Assembly (NCBI GenBank): GCA_002383615.1
Contig: DFYN01000040.1
Coordinates: 1-28,691, forward strand
DNA length: 28,691 nucleotides
DNA from: Anaerolineaceae bacterium UBA4081
GTDB lineage: Bacteria > Chloroflexota > Anaerolineae > Anaerolineales > Anaerolineaceae
Reading direction: 5' to 3'
Part shown: piece after piece, positions 17,139 through 25,467 of the stretch
How the letters are laid out: every line of letters begins with the position of its first letter
Position numbering within the stretch: position 1 is the stretch's first letter
The notes under the pieces: model-generated
What the model was told of the DNA's origin: nothing
Seen by the model: the letters and a program-made list of their open reading frames with translations, nothing else
The model's database searches: none
Position numbers and translations under genes: made by a program

Positions 17139-19004
17139 GTGAAGATCAAGTCGCTGACACTTACAGATTTTCGGGCCTTCCCAGGACCAGCGCCGCAATC
17201 TTTCAATCTGGATGGTAAGAACCTGCTGGTTTATGGTGAGAATGGGGCGGGGAAGTCATCCATTTTTCATGCGCTACGGGATTTCTTTTCGTTCAAGCCA
17301 ACCAAGCCAATACAAGACCACAAAAACGTTTTTTCCGGCCAACCGGATGCCGATTGCCGAGTTACAATTGAATTTGCAGACGGCACAGCACCCGTGGCAT
17401 GGAGTAAGGCACATCATCCAGGTTCAAAATCTATTGCCACTGGCGATCCAAGGGTGAAGGAGGCGGCTCTTCGCCGCTCCTGCCTCGATTATCGGTCAGT
17501 CCTTGATACCAACTATCTGCACGGTGACAACGAAATCAATCTGTTTCACATTGCTGTTAAGCAATTAGTGCATGACTTTCCGGTCACGGTCGCAGGCGGT
17601 GTCACGAAAACTGTCGAAGAGTTGTGGCAGCAAGCCATAAATGCGGAGCCCGTTACTCGCTACCAGTCGCATGAAAGAGTCAATGAGGCGTGTGCTTTAT
17701 TTAATGCTGGGTTCAATCAGGCACTCACGGCTCTTCACCCAAGACTAATTACACTTCTTGGGGAACTGCTCGGAACTGAGGTGACACTTTCTCCATTCCA
17801 GTTCCCAGGAGTTACCTATCAGACAGCACATCAAACAAGAGACCGAAAATTCAACGGCCAGGAAGTAAAAATCGACATTACTTTTCGCGGCCATCAGCCT
17901 GTCAGGCCACAGAACTTTCTCAATGAAGCTCGTCTGTCGGCTCTTGGATTGGCAATTTATCTTGCAGGAAGGCTGACATTTGTACCAACAGCAGCAACTC
18001 CCTCGCTAAAATTATTGGTTCTCGATGATGTATTAATTGGACTCGACCACTCCAATCGTTTGCCAGTGTTGGAGGTGCTGAAAAAGCATTTTGTCGATTG
18101 GCAGATTGTCCTGCTCACCCATGATCGCGTCTGGTTCGAGATGGCCCGCATGTATACCCAGGATAGCAACCTGTGGTCGTATGCGGAGGTATATGAATCC
18201 GAGGACGTTGATCGTGGAATACCATATCCTATTGTCCGTAAAGTAAACGACAAGGCGGCTTATGGGTGTTTGGAGCAAGCAAGGAAGTTCCTGGCGGACC
18301 ATCATGTTCCTGCATCCGCAAATTACGCGCGAGCTTCCTTTGAATTGGCACTGAAGTTATTTTGTCAACGCTTTGCCGTTCCGGTTCAATTCAATATGGA
18401 TCCACGACATGTGGACACCGAAAACCTTCTTTCTGCGGTAGAACGGTGGATAAAAGATCATGCGGCCAAAGCTACTATGGCTGGCGTGATAGAAGGCGTT
18501 AAACTGTTTCGCAAGGTCGTCTTAAATCCTTATTCCCATGCATCACCACCTAATATCGCTGAAGCAGAGGTGAAGGGGGCGATTTCTGCAATAGAAAGGT
18601 TGCTGGATACCCTTGACCCGAAAAAAGCAACCGACAAAAAACTACTCGAGATTACGCGATCTCTGCTTGCCGCTCCTACGCCCACAGTTGAGGATGTGGT
18701 TACAGCGATGTCCTATTTGCGTGCCGCGTTTACCTTAAGTCTCAGATCATATTGCGAGAGGAAAAGGGTTGCAGTTGCTTACTCAAATGCGCTTTCAAGC
18801 AACCGGCAACTATGGGATAAGGCAAAGACTGATGTAACGCATCCAATCCCACACACAATTGTACCGGCTGTAGAAGCTCACGGTCATATTCTAATTGACG
18901 AACCATCGCTTGTTACAGTTACAGGATTAACACAAATTACGGTTCAGGCTGCTTTGGCGGCAATTGAAGTTGCTGGATGTCCAGAAAAAACGGTTCTTGA
19001 TTAA
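17139..19004 (+). CDS. RecF/SMC-like AAA ATPase of the Hma-like core
   Basis: A 621-residue ABC-class ATPase with a GTG start 2 nt after the methyltransferase stop (GAAGGGCGAG as ribosome site), so tight coupling is likely. The N-terminus is typical (MKIKSLTLTDFRAF). Walker A is GENGAGKSS (Lys39). A signature-like LSALGLAIYLAGR, Walker B LLVLDDVLIGLD (Asp296-Asp297) and H-loop LLTHDR follow. The long coiled-coil arm of true SMC proteins is absent. Residues about 370-621 are an unrecognised, helix-rich C-terminal extension. In the family these ATPases control nuclease or helicase partners; here the probable partners are the helicase and methyltransferase encoded just upstream. Confidence 0.88.
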   Translation: MKIKSLTLTDFRAFPGPAPQSFNLDGKNLLVYGENGAGKSSIFHALRDFFSFKPTKPIQDHKNVFSGQPDADCRVTIEFADGTAPVAWSKAHHPGSKSIATGDPRVKEAALRRSCLDYRSVLDTNYLHGDNEINLFHIAVKQLVHDFPVTVAGGVTKTVEELWQQAINAEPVTRYQSHERVNEACALFNAGFNQALTALHPRLITLLGELLGTEVTLSPFQFPGVTYQTAHQTRDRKFNGQEVKIDITFRGHQPVRPQNFLNEARLSALGLAIYLAGRLTFVPTAATPSLKLLVLDDVLIGLDHSNRLPVLEVLKKHFVDWQIVLLTHDRVWFEMARMYTQDSNLWSYAEVYESEDVDRGIPYPIVRKVNDKAAYGCLEQARKFLADHHVPASANYARASFELALKLFCQRFAVPVQFNMDPRHVDTENLLSAVERWIKDHAAKATMAGVIEGVKLFRKVVLNPYSHASPPNIAEAEVKGAISAIERLLDTLDPKKATDKKLLEITRSLLAAPTPTVEDVVTAMSYLRAAFTLSLRSYCERKRVAVAYSNALSSNRQLWDKAKTDVTHPIPHTIVPAVEAHGHILIDEPSLVTVTGLTQITVQAALAAIEVAGCPEKTVLD

Positions 19005-19040
19005 TGAAGAAACGACTTTATACATATACTTGGAGGCTGT

Positions 19041-20897
19041 ATGTCCACGTTTGATTCCACCAAATGCCGTCTTGAGGATTTGCTGAAAAATATTATGACC
19101 GGTACAATCCAGCTTCCTGATTTCCAGCGTGGTTGGGTGTGGGATGATGAGCATATCAGATCTCTTTTGGTCAGTATTGCCCGAGCGTTTCCTGTTGGAG
19201 CAGTTATGCTGCTGGAAAATGGTGGAGAGACCAAATTCAAAATACGTCCTGTCGAAGGTATTGATCCGTCGAAGATCACCCCAGAAAAGGCAGAAAAATT
19301 GATACTTGATGGTCAGCAGCGGCTGACATCCCTTACCCAGGTGCTGATGTTCACAGCGCCTGTTGCCACAAGAGACAACAAAAAGCGGGAAATAAAGAAG
19401 TTCTATTACATTGACATTGAAAAGGCACTTCAGGGGCCGTTGAGTTATGAAGAGGCCATTTTCGGAGTTGAAGCAGACAAGATGCTTCGTGTGAATTTTG
19501 GCCGTGACATTAAGCTTGACCTAAGCTCTGCGGAAAAAGAATACAGCAACTTCTGCTTCCCCTGTAACCAGATACTCAATTCTGATATGTGGGAAGAAGG
19601 TTTGAATGCCTATGATCCAGCAAAGTTTTCACGATACATGGAGTTCCGCAAAGTTGTGCTGGGGGAGTTCCGGAAGTACGACGTACCGATTATTGAACTG
19701 AAAAAGGAAAACAAGAAGGAAGCTGTCTGCCTTGTCTTCGAGAAAGTGAATACCGGTGGGGTTCCGCTTTCTGTCTTTGAGCTGCTTACGGCCAGCTATG
19801 CTGCCGATGGTATTAATCTAAGAGATGAATGGTACGGAAATAAGATTGATGGGGCTGAAGGAATTCATCATTACCTGTACCGGCAAAGACTTCTCCGTTC
19901 AATAGAGCCCACCGACTTTTTCCAAGCTCTGTCATTACTCCATAGCTATGCTCTGCGCCAGGAAGATATCCGCAATGGCAAGACAGGAAAACAAATTACG
20001 GGTGTCAGTGCCAAAAGAGAAACCGTTCTTTCCTTGCCCTTATCAGCCTACCAGGACTGGAAAATAAAATTGAGGGACGGTTTCTGGAACGCAGCTAAAT
20101 TCCTCCGGAAAGAATCATTTTTCTCAACCGCAGATCTGCCCTATCGAACACAACTTGTTCCACTCGCTGCCGCTATAACCATGCTGGGAGAACATTGGCT
20201 CGAACAGAAGGTTTATGATAAATTGGCTCAGTGGTATTGGTGTGGGGTCCTGGGGGAGTTGTACGGTGGAGCTGTAGAAACTAGATTTGCCAACGACGTA
20301 CAAGAACTGTTGGAGTGGATTAACAACAATGGTACGGAGCCTTCTACCGTAAGGGATGCCAACTTTCAACCAGGGCGTCTTGATACACTCCGCTCAAGAA
20401 CAAGTGCGGCTTACAAAGGCATTCATGTTCTGTTCCAGCGTAATGGTGCCCGAGATTTCTTCTGGAAATCTACAATCCGTGATCTTGATGAAACTGACTG
20501 GGAAGACAATAAGCTGGATATCCACCACATCTTCCCCAAGGCATGGTGTGAAGCGAAAGGTATTGGCCCAGCACAGTATAATTCTGTTCTCAACAAAACC
20601 CCGATTTCCTACAAAGCAAACCGTATGATCGGCGGGAAAGCGCCTTCTGATTACCTCTTGCAGATTCAGAAGCATCCAACTGTCCAGCTTAACGACGCTG
20701 ACATGGATACAATTCTTTCAACCCATTGCCTTGATACCGTTTCACTCCGCAATAACGATTATCTCACCTTTATTGAAGAGCGCAGGTCCAGACTGTTGGC
20801 TAAAATTACCGGTGCAATGGGTAAGGCTATAATTGATTCTACTGAAATTATTGCTGATGACGAATCCGATGAGGATGACGACTTTGATAACCCTTGA
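19041..20897 (+). CDS. DUF262-DUF1524 (GmrSD-like) nuclease
   Basis: A 618-residue fusion. The N-terminal DUF262/GmrS-like domain has IQLPDFQRGWVWDDEHIRSLL (about 21-41) and the ParB-like nucleotide site ILDGQQRLTSL (Asp90-Arg94). The C-terminal DUF1524/HNH-type domain has IHHIFPKAW (His495-His496), followed by NKTPIS and IGGKAPSDYL. Characterised GmrSD proteins are type IV enzymes that cut modified DNA using NTP. The acidic tail (DDESDEDDDFDNP) is unusual. A strong ribosome site (TTGGAGGCTGT) precedes the start, 36 nt after the ATPase gene; the next gene overlaps its end. Confidence 0.88.
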   Translation: MSTFDSTKCRLEDLLKNIMTGTIQLPDFQRGWVWDDEHIRSLLVSIARAFPVGAVMLLENGGETKFKIRPVEGIDPSKITPEKAEKLILDGQQRLTSLTQVLMFTAPVATRDNKKREIKKFYYIDIEKALQGPLSYEEAIFGVEADKMLRVNFGRDIKLDLSSAEKEYSNFCFPCNQILNSDMWEEGLNAYDPAKFSRYMEFRKVVLGEFRKYDVPIIELKKENKKEAVCLVFEKVNTGGVPLSVFELLTASYAADGINLRDEWYGNKIDGAEGIHHYLYRQRLLRSIEPTDFFQALSLLHSYALRQEDIRNGKTGKQITGVSAKRETVLSLPLSAYQDWKIKLRDGFWNAAKFLRKESFFSTADLPYRTQLVPLAAAITMLGEHWLEQKVYDKLAQWYWCGVLGELYGGAVETRFANDVQELLEWINNNGTEPSTVRDANFQPGRLDTLRSRTSAAYKGIHVLFQRNGARDFFWKSTIRDLDETDWEDNKLDIHHIFPKAWCEAKGIGPAQYNSVLNKTPISYKANRMIGGKAPSDYLLQIQKHPTVQLNDADMDTILSTHCLDTVSLRNNDYLTFIEERRSRLLAKITGAMGKAIIDSTEIIADDESDEDDDFDNP

Positions 20898-22575
20898 CCA
20901 ATTGACCGACATTATCGCCAAAGGCGAACAACTTGACATAGAGTTCAAATCTGACCGGAGAACAATGCCTGACCGCGAAATTTACGAAGAGGTCGTTTCT
21001 CTGGCCAATAGTAAAGGCGGTGTTCTCCTGATCGGAGTAGAAGATGATGGCGCAATAACCGGCACCCATCCCCGCCATGGCGATGTTACTGATCCACCAA
21101 AACTCCAATCGGCAATCTTCAATAATACCGTTCCGAGCATTAACACCCGCATCTCAGTTGTCAGGCACGGTCTGGGCCAGGTGATTGCCATTGAGGTTGA
21201 TCCCTACCCTGAACCGTGTGCCACAAAGTCTGGTAAGGCATTGCATCGCACCATCAAATCAGACGGCAAGCCGGAGAGTGTGCCGTTCTACCCCAGAGAT
21301 CAGCGTTCTCGCAGGGTTGATCTGGGGCTGTTGGATTTCTCGGCACAGGTGCTCGAACAACTGACCTTTGCAGACCTTGATCCGCTGGAATTTGAGCGGT
21401 TACGTCAGGAGATTGTACGCCTGCGTGGCGACAGGAGCCTGCTGGATCTTTCCAATGAAGAAGTTGCCAAGGCACTGCGCCTTGTGGAGACAAGACACGG
21501 CAAACTTGTTCCCAATGTAGCTGGACTACTGCTGCTGGGCAGAGAAGATGTAATCGAAGAGGTTATTCCAACCCATCAGGTGCATTTTCAGGTTCTTGAC
21601 GCACAGGCCAATGTAAAGGTGAATGACCCCTTCAGGGCTCCGCTTCTCAAAACTCTCCAGGAAATAGGCGCTCGCTTTGCAGCCCGTAACGAGGAGAAGG
21701 AAATAACCATCGGCATGCTCAGGCTACCGGTGCCGGATTATTCCCCTAGCGGCTTCCGTGAGGCGGTCAACAATGCCATCCTGCACCGTGATTATACTCG
21801 GCTTGATGATGTCTATATCCAGATGCACCATGATCAGATGCTTATTGCCAGCCCAGGCGGTTTCCCGGAGGGTGTAACCGTTGATAACCTGCTTGTGCAT
21901 GAACCAAAACCCAGAAATCCCAGGCTTGCGGCAGCCTTCAAGCGGATCGGCCTGGTTGAGCAGACAGGACGAGGGGTTGACCGGATATTTGAAGGGCAAC
22001 TCCGTTATGGCCGCCCGGCTCCTGATTATGCCCGCAGTGATACCAATGGAGTCCGTGTCATACTGAATGGTGGTGAACCGTCTCTCAAGTTTGCCTCTTT
22101 TGTGTATGAAGAGGATAAGGCTGGCAGGCCGTTTGTACTGGATGAGCTGATTGTTTTGAATACGCTCTTTGTCCAGCGGAGAATTGATTCTGAGCAGGTT
22201 TCAAAGGTTATCCAGAAAGGCCCATCAGAAGGTAAGAGAGTTTTGGAGCGTCTGCTCGAACGAGGTCTTATAGAGGCGCGTGGCGAAAAACGGGCAAGGA
22301 TTTATCATCTGGCAGTGAGCCTCTATAACCGCCTTGATGATGTCTCAGGCTATGTGAGGACCAAGGGGTTTGACAAGATACAGCAATACCAGATGGTGCT
22401 CTCAGCCTTGGATGCTAAAAAAGACAAACGGATCACACGGGAAGATGTTGCTGAGCTGTGTAAGGTCACCCCTGCCCAGGCATACCACCTGTTAAAAAAG
22501 ATGACTAAGGATGGCAAGTTAGAGCTTCATGGTAATGGACGGGGCTCATATTACACTGCTAAAACGCACGGCTAA
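20875..22575 (+). CDS. AlbA_2 (Schlafen-type) / GHKL-ATPase, RecG-like regulator
   Basis: About 566 residues. The N-terminus is an AlbA_2 domain (about 14-130: LDIEFKSD, EVVSLANSKGGVLLIGVEDDG). A GHKL-like ATP-binding segment comes later (FREAVNNAILHRDY near 293, with SPGGFPEGV and TGRGVDRI near 364). A C-terminal winged-helix tail ends the protein (ITREDVAELCKVTPAQAYHLLKK). Such proteins are often annotated as RecG-like transcriptional regulators; the AlbA_2 fold occurs in Schlafen-like defence proteins. The start is uncertain: in-frame ATGs at 20857, 20869 and 20875 all overlap the nuclease gene. I use 20875 because it sits just before the domain and behind GATGAGG. The overlap suggests translational coupling. 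Confidence 0.82.
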   Translation: MTTLITLDQLTDIIAKGEQLDIEFKSDRRTMPDREIYEEVVSLANSKGGVLLIGVEDDGAITGTHPRHGDVTDPPKLQSAIFNNTVPSINTRISVVRHGLGQVIAIEVDPYPEPCATKSGKALHRTIKSDGKPESVPFYPRDQRSRRVDLGLLDFSAQVLEQLTFADLDPLEFERLRQEIVRLRGDRSLLDLSNEEVAKALRLVETRHGKLVPNVAGLLLLGREDVIEEVIPTHQVHFQVLDAQANVKVNDPFRAPLLKTLQEIGARFAARNEEKEITIGMLRLPVPDYSPSGFREAVNNAILHRDYTRLDDVYIQMHHDQMLIASPGGFPEGVTVDNLLVHEPKPRNPRLAAAFKRIGLVEQTGRGVDRIFEGQLRYGRPAPDYARSDTNGVRVILNGGEPSLKFASFVYEEDKAGRPFVLDELIVLNTLFVQRRIDSEQVSKVIQKGPSEGKRVLERLLERGLIEARGEKRARIYHLAVSLYNRLDDVSGYVRTKGFDKIQQYQMVLSALDAKKDKRITREDVAELCKVTPAQAYHLLKKMTKDGKLELHGNGRGSYYTAKTHG

Positions 22576-22603
22576 ACGCACGGAATAATCGCCAAACGCA
22601 CGG
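22562..22603 (+). repeat. three direct copies of AAACGCACGG
   Basis: Identical 10-mers at 22562-22571, 22574-22583 and 22594-22603, overlapping the stop codon of the AlbA_2 gene. They could be protein-binding sites upstream of the maintenance genes or simple duplication. No function is established. Confidence 0.55.
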
Positions 22604-22686
22604 TCGTGTGTTTATGTGTGATTGCTTCATAAATACAAGTAAATGCAGCTGGTTGATGAGCTGCTAAAGGCAAGGGAACTACATAA

Positions 22687-22869
22687 ATGGCAATGACCGT
22701 TGAAATCAAAGACAACAAGCTCTGTATCGAAATTGACCTGGAGAAACCAGCACCGTCAGCGTCTGGCAAAACGTTGGTCGTTGCCAGCACACGCGGCAAT
22801 GCCGTAACAGACGTTATGGTTGACGGCAAACCGGTTACAATTGGGCTGAATGCGTATATCAAGCCCTGA
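22687..22869 (+). CDS. small conserved island protein, 60 residues
   Basis: MAMTVEIKDNKLCIEIDLEK, a serine-rich middle (PSASGKTLVVASTRGNA), and VDGKPVTIGLNAYIKP. The pattern resembles small hypothetical proteins that recur on islands and plasmids of Geobacter-like and other proteobacteria. The role is unknown. AAGGGA lies about 9 nt before the ATG; a second ATG two codons later is equally possible. It has no membrane segment and looks beta-rich. Confidence 0.7.
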   Translation: MAMTVEIKDNKLCIEIDLEKPAPSASGKTLVVASTRGNAVTDVMVDGKPVTIGLNAYIKP

Positions 22870-23003
22870 TGCTGGGAACATGCTAAAAAATTACTCCAAC
22901 CGTCTTTTCAACCGATGGAAAACGGGAAAACTTTGACAGTCAGGTGGTATCAGGCGAGCAGGGGTATGTAACAGCCTGCCACTCTTTACTGCAGGGGAAT
23001 AAC

Positions 23004-24998
23004 ATGGATAGCTACAGCCTTGATGAAGCCGCACATTTATTGAAACCCACCCCTGATTACTTTAGCAAAACGCTTGAACAACTTCGCAACATGATTTTGT
23101 TCGCTGGCAAAGCCCATCCCATACTTAAACCATGTGTTTTCTTCCCCGAACCTGTTTCAATGCGCCTAGCACACCGTAATGCAAACATTTACGTTCAAGA
23201 GTCCGGTATTGAGCACACCATGAAATCAGTTAACGCCTTACCGGACGATCCGGCGGAGGCTGCAAGGCAGAAACGGGTAGACCGGCACTGGCCAGAGGAT
23301 GCTTTAACACCCTTTAAATATCCCCAAGTGATGTGCCAGGGGTTGTTTGAGTTGACCTTTTACCCTGAACACATGGATATGGCTGAGGTCAAGGATTCAG
23401 GCAGGATTCAACTCTATCGGAGAAAAGCTGTTCGTGCTCCACTCGCAAATGCGGCTGTAGATAGGATTATGAATGGCTGGTATGCCATGAGCCGGGAAGA
23501 GGTAAGCAGAGCAAAGGCCAGGACGAGGCAGGAAATCGGCGATATTGTTATACTAACACAGGGCGATCTTCATTATCTGGTGGATGCCCCTGTGAGCATT
23601 CCACTTTCAGACATTCGGATTACGGACAAAATGCTTACCGAGTATGCCGCCAGAGAGGGGATAATTCTACCGAAACCCCACCCGGCACTGCCACCGCTGA
23701 CAATTCTCCAACCAATACCGAACGTGAAAACCTTCACGCAAGAAGAGGTTGCAGTCATTCTAAAGACCGATGCTGACAGCGTTTTTAATAGAATGATGGG
23801 TAGACTGGGTGTGCTACTTCAGCCGTCTATTATTATCAAGAAACCTGTACAAATGCAGCGGACTGAATTTGTTGGCGGGAATCCTGATGATTATGGTAGA
23901 GGCGCAGAGCAAATTACAGTCAAGGAGGGACTTACCGGCGTATTTGGTGTTGGTGGTATCCGTCCTCTTCAATGGGATGAACTTGGATTAGCTCAAATAA
24001 CATTCGGAGACTCAAGCGGAGTGCTTCTGTCTCAGGGAGAACGCTCCTATATGGTCAAAGATCCTCTAAAAATTCGTAGAGAGGATCTTGTTGTCACTGA
24101 TGTAGACTTGCTCCAGTATGGAAAAGAGACAATCGGTGTAACCTTTGAGTTGCTACAGACTGAAAATGAACAGGTGTACTCTTTACAGGCGTTCACGATC
24201 AAGCTTCCTGTTATCGGTGGAGAAGAGGTTATTCCTATTCGTCTACTCCTGCTTATAACGGAACCAAAAATATCACCAAGTTTTCTCGTTGAAGCCTTAT
24301 GGAATCCCAGAGGTGATTACTTGTCTTGTCTTAGACATGAGCCTTTTTACAAAGACTGGACATTGCTTGACAAGGAATTGAAAAAAATCGAAGCCACTGA
24401 CGATCTTGAAAAACAACTCAAACTGTTGCCAAGTGGCGTATTCGTAACCAGAAACGACTTTGAGGCTTTTGAGTTTTACCAACAAGCATTCCAAATCAAA
24501 CAGGACAGAGCTGTTCCAGACGACTTGCTTATCCTTGCCTATGAAGGTTTTGACGTATTCTCCATAACTCCCCACCGTCTACCAGAACAAAAGCCCATTG
24601 TTGTTGCTGGGCAGAAAGAATCGTCTAGAGAACAAGCCGTTAATGCTACAAAAAAACAAAAGAGAGACAACCTAAAAGCGCCTGATACAACAAACCGCCG
24701 AAGCGCCAGAAGCACTTTTATGGATGATGCCCTGCATGAGTATTGGACGAAACACAAAAAAAAACCTAATACCATTGACAACCTGATGGAGAGCGTAAAA
24801 CCAGGAACCGCGAACCGAAAAGGCGATGAAAAATATGAGGTGGTTGATGTGATGACATCGCCGGATATATATTTGACGCTCAGAACCAAAAAAGGAGCTG
24901 AGCCACTTAGTTACAAGCAGGTGAAAAAGTCTTTTGAATACCGCTTAGGCGCGAAGGTATATAGAGATATGACCCTAAGGGCAAAACCAACGACATAA
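23004..24998 (+). CDS. 664-residue island protein with internal duplication
   Basis: Family not recognised. The ATG follows CAGGGGAATAAC; an earlier in-frame ATG at 22944 has no ribosome site. Residues about 3-217 and 244-374 look like diverged copies of one module. Each begins with a helix-turn-helix-like segment (SLDEAAHLLKPTPDYFSKTL and FTQEEVAVILKTDADSVFNR). Each ends with the pattern 'L(T/S)QG...Y.V..P..I...D', then a helix closing in Y(A/G). The C-terminal region (about 535-660) is basic and ends in 'PLSYKQVKKSFEYRLGAKVYRDM', which may bind DNA. It lies upstream of the iterons and the AlpA-type gene and ends at a strong terminator, so a regulatory or replication role is plausible but unproven. 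Confidence 0.72.
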   Translation: MDSYSLDEAAHLLKPTPDYFSKTLEQLRNMILFAGKAHPILKPCVFFPEPVSMRLAHRNANIYVQESGIEHTMKSVNALPDDPAEAARQKRVDRHWPEDALTPFKYPQVMCQGLFELTFYPEHMDMAEVKDSGRIQLYRRKAVRAPLANAAVDRIMNGWYAMSREEVSRAKARTRQEIGDIVILTQGDLHYLVDAPVSIPLSDIRITDKMLTEYAAREGIILPKPHPALPPLTILQPIPNVKTFTQEEVAVILKTDADSVFNRMMGRLGVLLQPSIIIKKPVQMQRTEFVGGNPDDYGRGAEQITVKEGLTGVFGVGGIRPLQWDELGLAQITFGDSSGVLLSQGERSYMVKDPLKIRREDLVVTDVDLLQYGKETIGVTFELLQTENEQVYSLQAFTIKLPVIGGEEVIPIRLLLLITEPKISPSFLVEALWNPRGDYLSCLRHEPFYKDWTLLDKELKKIEATDDLEKQLKLLPSGVFVTRNDFEAFEFYQQAFQIKQDRAVPDDLLILAYEGFDVFSITPHRLPEQKPIVVAGQKESSREQAVNATKKQKRDNLKAPDTTNRRSARSTFMDDALHEYWTKHKKKPNTIDNLMESVKPGTANRKGDEKYEVVDVMTSPDIYLTLRTKKGAEPLSYKQVKKSFEYRLGAKVYRDMTLRAKPTT

Positions 24999-25024
24999 TC
25001 CACCATAAATATCTAAAAAAACCA

Positions 25025-25061
25025 CGCCGTAGAGCTTGTTTCTCTGCGGCGTTTTATTTTT
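25025..25061 (+). terminator. Rho-independent terminator after the duplicated-module gene
   Basis: Stem CGCCGTAGAG / CTCTGCGGCG with a 7-nt loop and one G-T pair, followed by TTTTATTTTT. It starts 27 nt after the stop codon and separates the left transcript from the alpA-primase transcript. Confidence 0.88.
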
Positions 25062-25105
25062 CTAAAACCGACCTAAAACCGGCCTAAAACGGACCTAAAA
25101 CGGAC
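25062..25105 (+). repeat. four tandem 11-bp iterons
   Basis: Four head-to-tail copies: CTAAAACCGAC, CTAAAACCGGC, CTAAAACGGAC, CTAAAACGGAC. The period is exactly 11 bp, about one helical turn, so bound proteins would line up on one face. They lie 30 nt upstream of a promoter and 105 nt upstream of the AlpA-type gene. They could be regulator sites or replication iterons. Confidence 0.8.
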
Positions 25106-25136
25106 CGCAAAAAAACATAACATCTTGTAATCACTA

Positions 25137-25164
25137 TTGATTTTTACACTTCAGCGATTATCAT
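25137..25164 (+). promoter_or_regulatory. probable promoter of the alpA-primase operon
   Basis: TTGATT (25137-25142) and TATCAT (25159-25164) with a 16-nt spacer, 46 nt upstream of the AlpA-type start and downstream of the iterons. Confidence 0.45.
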
Positions 25165-25210
25165 AAAGCTACCATTTCGCGAGTGGAATACATCAGTAGA
25201 GGTATAAGCT

Positions 25211-25462
25211 ATGGCAAGAAAATTTCTGAAGTTCCCGGCATTGTCCGAAAAACTAGGCGGCAGGTCACGGGCAAGTATCCATCGTGACATGCGTGATCGT
25301 GGCTTTCCTAAGCCTATCAACCTTGGCGCAAATTCCGTTGTATGGGATGAAGAGGCTGTAGACTGTTGGCTTGATGAACTGGCAAAGATGCAGTACGAGC
25401 CTGTTTCTGTAGCCCCAGGCGCAAAACGCGGCAGACATCCCAAGATCAAGACGGGGGTGTAG
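25211..25462 (+). CDS. AlpA-family excision/transcription regulator
   Basis: An 83-residue DNA-binding protein of the AlpA/MerR-like winged-helix type: 'FPALSEKLGGRSRASIHRDM' (helix-turn-helix), 'RGFPKPINLGANSVVWDEEAVDCWLDEL' (wing and helix). AlpA-type proteins act as transcriptional activators of integrase or as excisionases on P4-like elements. GAGGTATAAGCT supplies the ribosome site. It heads a three-gene operon with the small unknown gene and the Toprim-DUF3987 gene. The basic tail (GAKRGRHPKIKTGV) may add DNA contacts. Confidence 0.88.
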   Translation: MARKFLKFPALSEKLGGRSRASIHRDMRDRGFPKPINLGANSVVWDEEAVDCWLDELAKMQYEPVSVAPGAKRGRHPKIKTGV

Positions 25463-25467
25463 CCATT

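Noticed and set aside
22900..22930. Imperfect hairpin CCGTCTTTTC / GAAAACGG after the 60-residue gene
   Set aside because: It contains a bulge, has no U-tract and is weaker than the other terminators here; not enough to call.
22931..22960. TTGACA upstream of the 664-residue gene as a promoter
   Set aside because: No -10 box at 15-19 nt; the nearest TATGTA is about 26 nt away.
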